A stretch of DNA of 64,000 nucleotides from Homarus americanus (taxonomy: Eukaryota > Arthropoda > Malacostraca > Decapoda > Nephropidae). Of the stretch, positions 13,061-25,355 are shown piece after piece. The stretch is from the NCBI RefSeq assembly GCF_018991925.1, contig NW_024720711.1, positions 6,196,528 to 6,260,527 of the forward strand. The letters run 5' to 3'. The position numbers and the translations under genes are program-made. Below the pieces are notes generated by a model. That model worked only from the letters and a program-made list of their open reading frames with translations. It was not told where the DNA came from and searched no databases. The stretch's first letter is position 1; the number at the start of each line of letters is the position of its first letter.

Positions 13061-13383
13061 TACACTCACGCGTCATAGTTTCGGTGCACCCTCTGCCCCT
13101 ACTCCTGGCTCGAGGGAAGTCGTAGTCAGGGCTGCATAGTGATGTTAAGTATAGTGATGGTAAATAAAGTGTCGTGAAGTCACTAAAAAAAATGTATTGT
13201 GCATATATTCTCTCACATATTACATCATGAACTGCTATTCGTACAATCCAGATAAGCTTCGAGCTACCACATTGCACCACTGAACAATGGGTGGGGGGCG
13301 TTCGGTATGAAGCCAAGGCTACGACTTCCATCGAATCAGGAGTAGAGGTAGAGGGTGCACCGAAACTATGGCGCGTGAATGTA
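13061..13383. mobile_element. Foldback element (MITE-B), about 320 bp
   Basis: Long imperfect inverted repeats of about 77 bp. The arm 13061-13138 (starting TACACTCACGCGTCATAG) pairs with 13307-13383 at high identity with scattered mismatches, separated by about 170 bp. TA at 13061-13062 and 13382-13383 may be the target duplication, as in Tc1/mariner-type MITEs. No transposase is present. The 159-codon minus-strand frame across 12951-13430 crosses the whole element and is most likely fortuitous. Confidence 0.82.
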
Positions 13384-13960
13384 CTACACCTGATGCCTGT
13401 GTCACATGTGTCACCCTCTGTCCTACACACCTCATACCTGCATTTTATACCAATATCACGTGAATGTTAAACGTTCCTTTTGCACATGTGTCACCCGCTG
13501 GCCCTCCACACCTGTTAATAGCTGCCTATACGTCTTCTATACAGTACACCTGCCTCACTATTCCTATACGGCAACATCTGTGACATGCTCCCTTCACATG
13601 CCATCAGTTTCCTAAATACAATACATAGAAATAACACATCTTCCTCCTATAAACACCTGTCACCTCCCCAAATGTGCTACCTACCTATCCACACACCTGT
13701 GACAAACCTTCACAAACCTGCTTACCTCTGGCTGCTAGACAACACTTTCACACACCTATCACAAAGAACCTTCAAAAACCTGTTTACAATCTCCCTGTAG
13801 CCGATATACCACACACACACACCTACCTACAACACTCCACGGCATAACTGTCACACATGCCTCAGACACTTGCCTCACACTTCATTAACATATCTCCTTT
13901 CCACGTTATAAACACTTCCTACGGCGTTGTCTCTACACCTCGTCACACGCACGATACCTC
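13384..13960. repeat. Decayed C-rich tandem field (CACACCTG motif)
   Basis: The motifs ACACCTGTCAC, ACACCTGCCTC, CACACCTGTGAC and ACACACCTATCAC recur at irregular 35-50 bp spacing. This looks like a very old minisatellite. Plus-strand frames of about 70 codons here are low-complexity. Confidence 0.45.
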
Positions 13961-14680
13961 AGAGCACCTGCAGCAGTGAGTTCACTGCTCTGGGGACGAC
14001 CGCTGTTACATTCATTTCGCGTTCGAAAAATAGTGAACATTTTCATATTAACCCCATCGTACTCGGCAGCAATGAAGGTTAGCGCCAGATGTCAGTCATT
14101 ACGTTCTTTAAAACTTTTTCTTCTTATTCAAACGATTTGCGCTACTGATAAAAAATTCTTAAAAACGTCATCATCAGATTTAAACACTTTTTCCATTAGT
14201 CTTTTATTACTTCAAAAAACCATATCTTATATAATGAAAGAAGTGACACTCGTACAAAAAGTTTGTTATAAAGTAAAAGATAAATGACTATGTTATTTAT
14301 TTCAAAATGACTTGCAGATTAAGTCTGAGATGCCATTAATATTATTATTGTTATTCTGTATTTTTAATAAAACTAAGCCATAACATTATTACAGCATAAT
14401 GCCTCCCCCCATTAAGGCCCCTCGCCACCTTTCTACAATTGTAAACACTTTCATCTCTTATGTGTTTTTTCTTACATCAAGTACCACGGGGAAGCGGCGA
14501 GCCACACTCCCATGACCTCAGCGACGAACACCTTAATTAAGAGTAAGAAACCACACGTGGCTCAAGGTGCCAGTCTCTAGTTCAGACAAGTCTTACAAAG
14601 TAATGTTTACCCATAACTCAGATTATTTTCAGAGGGCATATTACTTGCAAAAATATTAATTCATGCGCGCACGCTCACAG
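13961..14680. other. Unique intergenic sequence
   Basis: A 103-codon plus-strand frame at 13976-14287 has no motif I recognise and no clear start context. Otherwise nothing seen. Confidence 0.4.
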
Positions 14681-14765
14681 TGTGTGTGTGTGTGTGTAAG
14701 TGTGTGTGTGAAGTGTGTATGTATGTATGTATGTATGTATGTATGTATGTATGTATTTATGTATG
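14681..14765. repeat. Compound (GT)n and (GTAT)n microsatellite
   Basis: GT runs at 14681-14710 are followed by about 11 units of GTAT at 14716-14764. Confidence 0.95.
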
Positions 14766-15284
14766 TGCGTGTCACGCTTTAGTTAAGGCAGCGCCTAAAA
14801 TAACATAATGTGTCCCCCATTAGGCAACAAAGAGCCATAACTCAGCCAACAATTACCAGAGGGGGAACCATCTTGGCACATCAGTAAACATCATTTCACA
14901 ACTTGCTTACCATTTCGATAAAAACTGTAAGACGAGTTGACAAACCTAGGGACAGACAGCCGCATGGCATCACATCACATCCTCTGTATCCAGTTACATG
15001 AAATTCCGCTGACAGCTGAACGGACGCATCAGAGTAGAATCACCTTGATCACGCACATTACCTGTTCTAAGAAGCGTGAAATCCAATTGAACACTCGCGG
15101 ACGAGCTGATTACCGGTATGTAAACGTATGATTATAGACAGGCGAAGGGGGTGAACACGTACAGTATACAGTGGTAGCAGATGAACCTTCAGGCTTGAGC
15201 TCACTACTGTTATTTGCAGTCAACTAAAAATCATATAATAAGAGTTGTTGAAATCTCAATCTCAATCTCAATCTCTCTCTCTCT
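14766..15284. other. Unique intergenic sequence
   Basis: No feature apart from a short CTCAAT/CT tract at 15254-15285 leading into the minisatellite. Confidence 0.4.
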
Positions 15285-15285
15285 C

Positions 15286-15728
15286 ATCCCAGGGAGAGTG
15301 AGTCGCACCAGTAACTGTGTCACGTTATAGTCACCGCAGGGAGAGTGAGTCGCACCAGTAACTGTGTCACGTTATAGTCACCGCCGGGAGAGTGAGTCAC
15401 ACCAGTAACTGTGTCACGTTAATAGTCACCGCAGGGAGAGTGAGTCGCACCAGTAACTGTGTCACGTTAATAGTCACCGCAGGGAGAGTGAGTCACACCA
15501 GTAACTGTCACGTTAATAGTCACCGCAGGGAGAGTGAGTCACACCAGTAACTGTGTCACGTTAATAGTCACCGCAGGGAGAGTGAGTCACACCAGTAACT
15601 GTGTCACGTTAATAGTCACCGCAGGGAGAGTGAGTCACACTAGTAACTGTGTCACGTTAATAGTCACCGCAGGGAGAGTGAGTCACACCAGTAACTGTGT
15701 CACGTTAGTCACCTCAGGGAGTGAGAGC
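15286..15728. repeat. 48-bp minisatellite
   Basis: About nine units of 46-49 bp beginning AGGGAGAGTGAGTC and containing ACCAGTAACTGTGTCACG. Early units carry GTCGCACC and lack one A in the GTTAATAG segment; later units have GTCACACC. The last partial unit fades at about 15725. The period is a multiple of three, hence an apparent repeated protein. Confidence 0.95.
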
Positions 15729-18289
15729 CACACCACCATGGATAAATGGCTACACAGTCACTCCATGACCATCACTCGCAGCCATACGTGAGGAGGCAGA
15801 CAGTGAAGAGCTAATGCAGGATAATATTATGACTGGTAGATCCAACCTGGCCGAGACTTTAGCACGGAGGAGCGACCCGACACTTGCTCAACGTGATCAA
15901 GGAGTCCTCTGCCTCCACCATCAACTATGTTCATCTAAGAACCTAAACAGAAACATCCAACTAATCCAGTTTTTCATACAATTTAAGATACAAAGATCCT
16001 TTAACTTTAGCTCATTTCTTTTCACGGTAAATCTGGAGAGTTTGTCCACACACACACACAACTGATCGCTTTAAGAACAACCCAGTCCCAACAATTGTAA
16101 AAATCATCAATAACTTGTAATCAACCAGTGTATTCACTCCCAGTCAATCTTACTTTTTGCACTGTAACTATGTTGAAATGCCCTGTAGTTTGAGCTTCTC
16201 CCCACCTAGTTATTATATATCATATTTGTATCACTTATATTACTTGTATATTATTTGTAAATCAAGAGACCCATTCCCCAATTATGTAACAGTATATTTT
16301 CAGCCTTCCGGCTGCCATGCTCTTTCAATACACCGTTAATTATTATTATTATTACATACCTATAATGTTGAGTATAATGAGCGGGTCAAACTCCACTTAC
16401 TTTCTCCTTTGACCTCTTCACAAATGTCTTGGATTTCATAAAAAAGAAAAAAAAATGCCCAAGGAAATCTATGACATTTTTCCTCGCGGTATGATTATGT
16501 AAATATCAGGGAAAAAATGTTTGACACATTAAGTAAAACCAGATCATAACCTCTACTGTTGTGAATATCTGAACAATGTACCTGTGTATTCTCACTATAG
16601 GCCGTATGCTTGGTTATTTTCCCCACTGAATCATAACTCTGACATATTTAACATAGAGAAAGATGTTCATTGTTCAGGGTACCTTGCTGGCACATCTCGT
16701 CTTGACTCACAGAAATATAAGGACACAGCACAAGTTATTATAATTCCTTAATAAAAATAAGTCACATGCGTAGAGAGGATCACGGTCTTTACCTCATACC
16801 ATTACAACACAATCCGCTTATGGACAAGAGAATAAAGCTACACGATACTTTGTTTGGAATGAAGAAAGAAAGTGCAAAAATAATGCCATTCCAATATGAT
16901 GACTAATAAAATCTTAAATAAATATGAAGTTAATAAAAAAATAACGAGATATCACATAAACACCAATAACATTTTTACCTGTAGTACTTCCCCACATAAA
17001 GTCTACAGGTATGAACAGGAGAATATTTTATTTGCAGAGGTAAATAAAACTTGAGCTTTTTACACTGACCTTCCTCCGTCCTAATACTTTAAACTGGTCT
17101 GAGTCACTGTACCTCCTGGAACGGAGTTGTATTTACCCCTTAAGAGAGGCAAGCAGCGGGTGAAAACAGGTTCGTGGAGTTTTTGTTCGAGTTGTTACAC
17201 TGGTCCATTACATTAGCCTCTCTCTCACCCCTTAAGGATAACCGCCGACTTTAAATAAAACTTGGATTCCTCAGACTGATGCAAAATCTAGGAGGATTTG
17301 CAAAGACAACCTGAAAACGTCCGGAGAGAAGAACCAGAGTCGACAACCTTCGATATGAGGATGATGGCACCTTGGTTGATGATGAATGGTCTTCTCCTAA
17401 TTACTCCCAACCCAATCATTAGTAGATCGAAACCAAGTCTTTTGGACCGTAATTCTAATGGGCCCAAATCTTAATGGTATGGTTAGGTTAGGTTAAGTTA
17501 CAGGTTACGGGTAATACAAGAAGTAGTAGTAGTAGTATGTTTATAAAGGTTTTTCCTGAAACACTGTCACTAATGTCTCCAAATTTCAGCATCCTAACAA
17601 AAATAAAAGTGCCTATGATATGAGCCGGACATGCAAGCAACCAGCGTGACAAACAAACTAATCGTGGCACTTGGAATCTGAAGGGGGAGGAGGAGGAGGA
17701 GGAGGGCAGTGTACAATAAGTTAGGTAAAGTTAAGTACAGAAGGTTGGAGGCTATAAAGACTGAGTCTTATTTCATCTATAATCAAGACAACTAGTGCTT
17801 TCAGGAACAAACTTAATAAACTACCTGCAGCCACCAATAATAAATTCAAACTAATCATTATAAAAAGATCAGTGCCCAGTGGCATATGCTAATGACCTTT
17901 GTAGTTTAGTTTACACCTCACAGATACTATACATTACACTATGCTCTAACTATCCCAGGAACTGACTACCCACCCATATTACCTCCCTTTGAATTCACTT
18001 CGCTCAACACCATCATACGACTTTACTGCAAGGCTTTACTAACCTTATTTTAATAAGTGGCGGCAAAGGCATGGCCTCATTCAGTTAAACCTTCTACAAC
18101 TGATAGAGGGTAAAATTTTGTAAAAGATGTTTGTGCGGAGATAGAACGGTGCTTAATAACACTGGCAGATTTAGCACTTCAAACTATAACACTACTACTA
18201 AGTGTTCACTTGAAACATCTCTCGGTCAAATAATGAGAACAATGCGAGACAAATATCAACTTAACTAGAAAATTACATCTGTTATACTG
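15729..18289. other. Unique intergenic sequence
   Basis: About 2.5 kb of AT-rich sequence. Minor items are GGTTAGGTTAGGTTAAG at about 17481 (a CTAACC-type motif on the other strand), (AGT)n near 17520 and (GGA)n near 17683. No gene-like frame recognised. Confidence 0.4.
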
Positions 18290-18900
18290 TGAGGGGGATC
18301 AGAACGATGCACAGACAGACGTAAGGGGAAAAGGGTGAAATCACTTATACCTCCCCTTGCTGTGGGGACACAAGGAAGCTGGAGTGAAGGTGACAATATA
18401 ACAAAGAGGAGAGGGTCGATGTATAATGGTAGCTAAAGTAACTTGGAGAGCAGGAAGGTAAAAGTGTTTATGCTCGACAGACAAATGCTATTATAAGGGG
18501 CTAAGGCAAGAACTATGGCTGGAGTCTGAGCTACTGGTGTCACAGCTGAGCCAGGCAGGCATCGGTTACTAGGAGGGACGGAGTCATAATCTACCTGAAG
18601 GTGAGCTGTCTAGTCCACCAGAGGGGAGGGGTTGTAATATATACGAAAGAAGGAAGGGAAGTTATCTAGCTTACCAGAGGGGGAGAGGAAGTAGAGCTGT
18701 CTAAGCCACCAGAGAGAGGGTGCGGTAATCTATGGAAAGAGGAGAAGAAGGGGAGAATCCTGGGATATCAGAAAAGAGGAGGACCTGACGGTGGGTACTC
18801 TACCAGACGGAACAAGGACGTAATCTACCGTGGTTGGAAGGAGGCTGTCTTATCTACCAGAACGAAAGGATTTAACAACCAGGCATAAGAAAGGGTCGCC
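18290..18900. repeat. Decayed purine-rich tandem field
   Basis: Motifs of the form ATCTACCAGAGGGGAGGGG and CTGTCTAAGCCACCAGAG recur at irregular 45-65 bp spacing (for example 18610, 18670, 18705, 18800, 18855). Divergence is too high to define a consensus by eye. Confidence 0.5.
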
Positions 18901-20085
18901 AAATCTCCCACTTAACGGGGAACCGTAGCTCAAGTGTGTGTGGATTTAGTCGTAGTATCGCAGGAAACACGCCATAAGATAATTGGTGACTGTGTTCACT
19001 CTTATTGTACACTGCTGTATTTTATAATGGGAGTCTCCGCCTTCGGGGTCGTTGAAAACGGTGAACAGACAACACGTGTGGCGAGTTGTGTACAGGGAGG
19101 GCTGGGGGTTCCTTCCTGAGGGCCGGTACAGATACTTAATTAGTAAAAGATTGCCATACAAATTCACAATGGTTCACCATACACATAAACAACACAGGCA
19201 AAAGCAGTGACAAAGAGCGAATAGATTCAAATAAAAAGTAATCCATGAACGCTATCACAGGCTAATTTCCACTATGGCTCTTCTGGTACCCTGAATTATG
19301 ATACCCTAAGACAATCTTGTCTACCACAACAATATAGATGAATGTGACAAAAGAGAAAATATGGGGGGCAGTTAGATGTCTCCCGTGAGGTACAGTACAG
19401 GGAGGTGAGGTACCCTATTATACCTCCATGGTATATACGGTCCCAATCTGTGTTTTTTTTTTTATAAGCACCTTGAATATAATGGAACACCAGGGAGGCT
19501 GAATCAGTCTAGTCTTCTAAGTTGGTGTTTCGTATTCACAACATACACACGGCGTCGAAACTGCCATCACTACATGTCGCGTTGCCTTTCCTTTTCAGCT
19601 TTGGAGGACAAGGTAAGATAAGAGTCTCGGTGTAATTCCGATGTCACTGTGTAGCAGACGGAGCCACTTATATGAGTTGTCAAATTTTCCAGCTAAGGAG
19701 AAAACTTGAAGTACAGTATGAACCCCAGTGAACCCGACTCCGGTACTCCTAAATATAGAGATCACCTGAAGAGCGCGGCCGGTGGCAGGGGAGACATAAG
19801 ACGAGAAGGGGCGCAACAAACTAGGTGAGGAAGGTCAAAGTTGTGATACAAGACGAGAGAATTATACAGCGGTAAAGAGGAGACGAACCTGAGTAAGTCT
19901 GGTACTGACTCGAAACCTCTACCCTCCTTTTTTCCTCTTATTGAACGGAAGTCGTTTATTCTGAAGTGAGGGAGCAAGAGAACTATCAATGGACGGCAAG
20001 ATTTAAAATTAAGGACTGGGAAAAGTTCTCTAGCCGGCAGTTTTTCTTTCCTTCAGGAAGGATGGAGCGATACTGGACCTGAGGA
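18901..20085. other. Unique intergenic sequence
   Basis: Short frames only (60-75 codons), none with a recognised domain. Confidence 0.4.
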
Positions 20086-21205
20086 GGTGGATGAACTCTA
20101 GAGCTGTGTTGTCCTGAGGAAGGTCGACTAGAGCTGTGTTGTCCTGAGGAAGGTCGACAAGAGCGGTGTTGTCCTGAGGAAGGTCGACTAGAGCGGTGTT
20201 GTCCTGAAGGTCGACAAGAGCGGTGTTGTCCTGAGGAAGGTCGACTAGAGCTGTATTGTCCTGAGGAAGGTCGACTAGAGCTGTATTGTCCTGAGGAAGG
20301 TCGACTAGAGCGGTGTTGTCCTGAGGAAGGTCGACTAGAGCGGTGTTGTCCTGAAGGTCGACAAGAGCGGTGTTGAAGGTCGACTGAGAGCGACTAGAGC
20401 TGTATTGTCCTGAGGAAGGTCGACTAGAGCGGTGTTGTCTGAGGAAGGTCAACTAGAGCGGTGTTGTCCTGAGGAAGGTCGACTAGAGCGTGTTGTCCTG
20501 AGGAAGGTCGACTAGAGCTGTGTTGTCCTGAGAAGGTCGACTAGAGCTGTATTGTCCTGAGGAAGGTCGACTAGAGCTGTATTGTCCTGAGGAAGGTCGA
20601 CTAGAGCTGTATTGTCCTGAGGAAGGTCGACTAGAGCTGTATTGTCCTGAGGAAGGTCGACTAGAGCTGTTGTCCTGTCCTGAGGAAGGTCGACAAGCGG
20701 TGTCTGAAGGTCGACAAGAGCGGTGTTGTCCTCGACTGTTGTCCTGAAGGTCGACTAGAGCTGTATTGTCCTGAGGAAGGTCGACAAGAGCGGTGGTCCT
20801 GAGGAAGGTCGACTAGAGCTGTATTGTCCTGAGGAAGGTCGACAAGAGCGGTGTTGTCCTGAAGGTCGACAAGAGCGGTGTTGTCCTGAAGGTCGACTAG
20901 AGCTGTATTGTCCTGAGGAAGGTCGACTAGAGCTGTGTTGTCCTGAGGAAGGTCGACTAGAGCTGTATTGTCCTGAGGAAGGTCGACAAGAGCGGTGTTG
21001 TCCTGAAGGTCGACAAGAGCGGTGTTGTCCTGAAGGTCGACTAGAGCTGTATTGTCCTGAGGAAGGTCGACAAGAGCGGTGTTGTCCTGAAGGTCGACAA
21101 GAGCGGTGTTGTCCTGAGGAAGGTCGACAAGAGCGGTGTTGTCCTGAGGAAGGTCGATTAGAGCTGTATTGTCCTGAGGAAGGTCGACTATAACCGTGTT
21201 GTCCA
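20086..21205. repeat. 30-bp minisatellite (array M30-2), about 1.1 kb
   Basis: About 38-40 units with the pattern GTCGACTAGAGCTGTATTG followed by TCCTGAGGAAG. There are two main sequence variants (ACTAGAGCTGTATTG and ACAAGAGCGGTGTTG) and two lengths: 30 bp, or 26 bp lacking GAGG. The variants alternate in blocks, for example around 20950-21120, suggesting unequal exchange or conversion. The minus-strand frame at 20030-20452 repeats a 10-residue Asp-Asn-Thr-Ala-Leu-Val-Asp-Leu block. It breaks at each indel, so it is not a gene. Confidence 0.96.
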
Positions 21206-23394
21206 GAACAGTTTAGGGATATATAACCTTTGGGAGGATTACGTGAAATCCTCAGTTACACAGACTCCCGTAGCATGTAAGGTTGTCGCCAGCGAGAATC
21301 CTTTTTTTTTCTATTATTCTCGTCAAATATCCTTCACTCTCCTACACTTGTCAAATTCCAACATTTTCTTGGTTAAAACTACGTTACCGTTCATCGTTAA
21401 TCAGTGAAACTCACAAGCATGACTGACAGTGACATACAGCGAAAAGCTACCTCGAGTTTGAGTCGTGACAGCGCAAAACCTCCAGACTTTCATTTTACAA
21501 CCTTGAGATTCATCCAAGAGTAACTGGTTGTTTTGCCCAAATCGATCCAACATGCGACAAACTATCCAGGAAGGTGATGGGATATAACTTTAATCCCTAC
21601 ATTCCGTTATTCTGAAATCGCTTAAGATTACTGTGTTAACTACCGTAGGAGTATCACTGTAAGACAGTGGCGCACTGAGTCACAATTATTTTGAGTATTT
21701 TACTTTAAAAATTAAGATGGTGTTCTTTAAGGTGATGATAGGACGCTTCTTGTTTTGATAAGATCATTCAAAGGTGAAACTCAAGTCTGTTTGGTTAACT
21801 CTTCAGGTACGGCCTCCAAGTTGTAATATTCTAAACAAATTTGCCTTGTATAATTTTGTTCAATGTGTCTTAGTTTGTAAGAGTATATCTGTAGCCTCTA
21901 AATATAGCATTTCAGTAAAGTTTACCAGTTGAGAGGAAGGAGCGGGAAGGAGGACGTAAAACACCCCAGGTACAGTCTGTCTGGACGTGGTGACCTTTTA
22001 CCCGGAGAAGGTGGGAGTGTTGGATGTAAAACAGGTAGTATGTGTGAGAGTTTCTTTAATAAGCAATGAAGGGAGGACCATAAAGACAGAGGTAGAACAC
22101 CCACGACAGGTGCATACAGCACCTCACATACTGGTGGCGACGGTCACCAGCCTGCGACATCGTAAAACTACAACGCCATTTTTTACAGAGCGATAAAATG
22201 TGTGTGTTGCTGCTACCCCAGATGCTTCTGATGCTGTTGTTACGGAGAGAAAAAGAAGCACACAGAAAAAAACCGCTGAACAATGAATACGCACCGTACT
22301 AAACCGTGAAAACAAGACCAAGCAACTTATAACACTTAATCTTAACGATTTCAATTCATTGAAAGAATACAGATAACTAGTCACTGTACTTCGCCTCCCA
22401 ACATATGTCTCCCCAGAACGGAGGAGATAAGATTTTTCCGTTTCTTCTTTTTTTCTGGCAAACAATTAACTATAATCGTCACTGCTTCAAATTAGGATAA
22501 TTTTTTGTCGAATTATAAGGATTTTATGGGATCAAATATTTCAACCCCAAAACATAATCTAAATCTTTTGCTTGTTTATATTTAGACCAATTAAGAAGAA
22601 AGTTGATTATATGTAACACATTATAATACTGTACACACAAACTTCGAAGATTGAGTTCATCACTGTCATTATTCAACTAAAATCATGAAAATTGGTACAA
22701 ATATTCCTTGGCAAGGCTTAAATATAAATCATTTTGGCGATTATGTATTTTTTGTTTTTATCATTGACGGGTCAAAGGTCACCAGCAAGTCATGTGGGAC
22801 TGTATAGAGGAGACACGTTACATTCATTTGTGATTGTTGGTCTCTTTAATGACCAAGTTATAGTAACCCGAACTATCCTCATTAGAGTTTATCCATCTCA
22901 GTTTAATTAAGCAGATGGTTGACGGCAAGTCTCTTGAATAGCGGTCCAGATTAACTATCACTAGCATCTATTCATCCCAATGCAAATTAGGTTCACGGGT
23001 TGTCTATGTTAGATAAGGACCTTTGCAGTACAACCAACGACTCCACATAAGCATCTTATTAACAATTTAGCTCGTATTTCTGAATGTGTTAATATATTCC
23101 CTAACTACCCTTATGGACGGTGTCTATTCGTCGAAGGTAGATTAGGATGAAGCAATTCCTCCTTAGTGTGTGTATGTGTAAACTTTTGTAAGTACTAAAA
23201 TAGATCAATATGAAGAGATTAAACAAAGCGGGAGCTATTCCACATGCCCAACAAAAATATAAGTAGCATAATAATGTAAAAACTGAGACAAACTGAAAAC
23301 TACGAACATTTCTATACATACATAACAACGTTGCGTAAAGTAGATATGTTTATCATTCATAAACTGACAAGAAGAAACATTACAATATCTTATG
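21206..23394. other. Intergenic sequence with one open stretch
   Basis: Mostly AT-rich and featureless. One plus-strand stretch, about 21918-22196, is open for some 93 codons. It includes a segment Phe-Tyr-Pro-Glu-Lys-Val-Gly-Val-Leu-Asp-Val that looks less repetitive than most frames here, but it has no ATG at a sensible place and no domain I recognise. It is noted only as a weak exon candidate. Confidence 0.25.
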
Positions 23395-23439
23395 CGAGGT
23401 TATGGTGTATGAGTGGGTCACTCATACACTATAACCTCG
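23395..23439. repeat. 45-bp hairpin, 21-bp arms
   Basis: 23395-23415 (CGAGGTTATGGTGTATGAGT plus G) pairs with 23419-23439 across a 3-base loop, with a single mismatch that would be a G-U pair in RNA. It is isolated, with no adjacent gene. Confidence 0.88.
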
Positions 23440-24600
23440 GTAGCTGACAATAAATATTTGAAATCCCGGTTATTTTTTGACAAAGGATTTACAAATAAGA
23501 AACCATGGGCATTTAAAGATAAATTGAAGACTTGTGTCCAAAAGGATAGTGCTATTAAGAGAGACCCAGCCAACACACAGACACGTGAAGCTCCACACCT
23601 GATAACAAACCTTGTCCATCAATCAAATGTACAGTACACCTTTATTTACGTATGAACTAAATAAATACTATTTTGTGTGTGTTTAATTTATACACAAGTT
23701 CATAAAAAGTACAGTATTGCACATATATCAAGTGTAGACAATTTCACACTGATCCCTGTGAGTATGACAGTATGAGGGAAAATGGCAGTACATATGAATT
23801 TATTTACAAGTAACAATATGATTCGTGCGTTAAAGGCATATACAATTGGTACACAGCTGGCATATCATCAAACAGACCAACAATCACAACTGAGTGACTT
23901 GGTGCAACTACACTAAAATATTAACAAGATACCATTTATTTGGCTGTCGAGTAACTAACATGTTTTATGAGTTGGTATCTGGATCATAAGACAAAATCTC
24001 CATTCACTTTACTTCACCTAACTTTTCCAAACTTGAGTTGGTGGGATTTTGTCCACTAGGATTTTTTGTGTGTGGTGGTAAATGTGGCCCAGTCGACGTA
24101 GTTGGGAGCGGTATGTGAGGAACAAAGTGGTACTACATAGTGAAGAGGGCCACCAGCATGGCGGTGACACAAACGTCATTAAGTGATGGATTAGCGCCCC
24201 TATATACCTGATTCCTGACATCATGGCCTAATAACCAACTAACCTCACCTCCATGCCTCTATACCTCTTGAACTTGACTCCTAATCACTTTACCTCATGG
24301 TCTGACCCGCCCTCTACACCTCATTTACGTCTGGTCTCTCGGACATAACTCATGATTAACCCTAGTTATCTTCCTACTAGACACCAACCCTGCCCGCCAA
24401 ACTTTAATCTTACCTCAATGTCTTTTATCCTAGCTACCTTGCCACCAGATTTCTGACTTAATGTTCTGGCCACACTACACAAAGGTGACTTAAAAAACAT
24501 GGTGATGCGACACAACCAAGCCCATGTGTTCAGCTATCATCTGTCGCAGGCGAGTCAAAATGGGGTTTTGATGTTAGGGCTGGCTTTTCCAGGAACCCGC
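23440..24600. other. Intergenic sequence, partly decayed repeat
   Basis: An open 80-codon frame at 23413-23655 begins inside the hairpin and shows no domain. From 24225 to 24480, phrases such as TTTACCTCATGGTCTGACC and ACACCTCATTTACGTCTGG recur irregularly, suggesting an old tandem repeat. Confidence 0.35.
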
Positions 24601-24639
24601 CTTGCTTACTGAAAACTGTCCCAGAGGCGAGCTTGTCTC

Positions 24640-24800
24640 CTGCTGGACCCAAGCCATTGCTTCCCCACCACCGTGTACTGTCCCTCACCGAGCCACTGAC
24701 ATGACCAGCTCTACCTTCCTCACCACTAAGTACTATCCCCAGCCAAAACCAATGACACAACCACTTCAACCTTCCTCACCCCCGAATACTATCCCACAAC
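24640..24800. repeat. Degenerate 56-bp tandem repeat, 2-3 units
   Basis: The segment starting TGACATGACCAGCTC at 24697 recurs as TGACACAACCACTTC at 24753, each followed by ACCTTCCTCACC and a TACTATCCC block. A worn third unit precedes them. The proline-rich plus-strand frame at 24602-24952 crosses it. Confidence 0.6.
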
Positions 24801-25082
24801 ACAGCGTTATAACCACCACTGCAATCTATATACAAAATAATTTATCTTCCGCAAAACAGATAGCTGTTATACTTTTACTTTCGGCGATCTATTTCGTCTC
24901 CTGCCGTGCCAAGACTCCGCCATTAACATGCATGAGGCGGTGTGTTCTGTAGGCCCAAGGGATCTCTGTCCACCTGGGTAGAGTGGTGCGGCCGCCTTTA
25001 AATTCCATTTAAGAAATGCCCTCCACCACAGAGGTCCGGTGGCCACACTTGAGGACCTTTGTGTGCGTCTGTTGTATTAAGG

Positions 25083-25116
25083 TTTAAAAGCAGCACAGCA
25101 GCCCATCTGTCTCAGC
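25083..25116 (+). promoter_or_regulatory. Possible core promoter: TATA-like box with initiator
   Basis: TTTAAAA at 25083-25089 is followed by CTCAGC with its A at 25114, a spacing of 31 bases. That matches the usual position of a TATA box relative to an arthropod initiator (TCAGT-like). The sequence just downstream (25115-25170) is GC-rich. No clear ATG-led coding exon follows before the 95-bp duplication, so this may be chance or a promoter of an unseen spliced gene. Confidence 0.22.
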
Positions 25117-25165
25117 GCCCCCCTCCTGCTGGTGCTACAAGAGGGGCCGCCGCCAACACCGCCTC

Positions 25166-25355
25166 GGCGCTCTCCACGTTCCCCTGCTAAATCTACCAAA
25201 CTTTTCCCATTATACTGCCGTGTTTTGGCTTAGCTTTGGGGTAATAGTTTGTTACCGGATGGCGCTCTCCACGTTCCCCTGCTAAATCTACCAAACTTTT
25301 CCCATTATACTGCCGTGTTTTGGCTTAGCTTTGGGGTAATAGTTTGTTACCGGAT
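25166..25355. repeat. Exact 95-bp tandem duplication
   Basis: The 95 bp at 25166-25260, starting GGCGCTCTCCACGTTCCCCT, are repeated without visible difference at 25261-25355. The identity implies a recent duplication or an assembly artefact. There is no coding frame in it. Confidence 0.95.

Noticed and set aside
12951..13430. 159-codon minus-strand gene
   Set aside because: It crosses both arms of the foldback element and its interior; no domain and no support beyond openness.
20086..21205. CRISPR array
   Set aside because: The repeats are directly adjacent with no unique spacers, and the sequence context is eukaryotic. The same holds for the other minisatellites.
20086..21205. Vector polylinker (GTCGAC/TAGAG resembling SalI-XbaI sites)
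   Set aside because: The motif is part of a 30-bp tandem unit repeated about 40 times with natural variants; no vector backbone is present.
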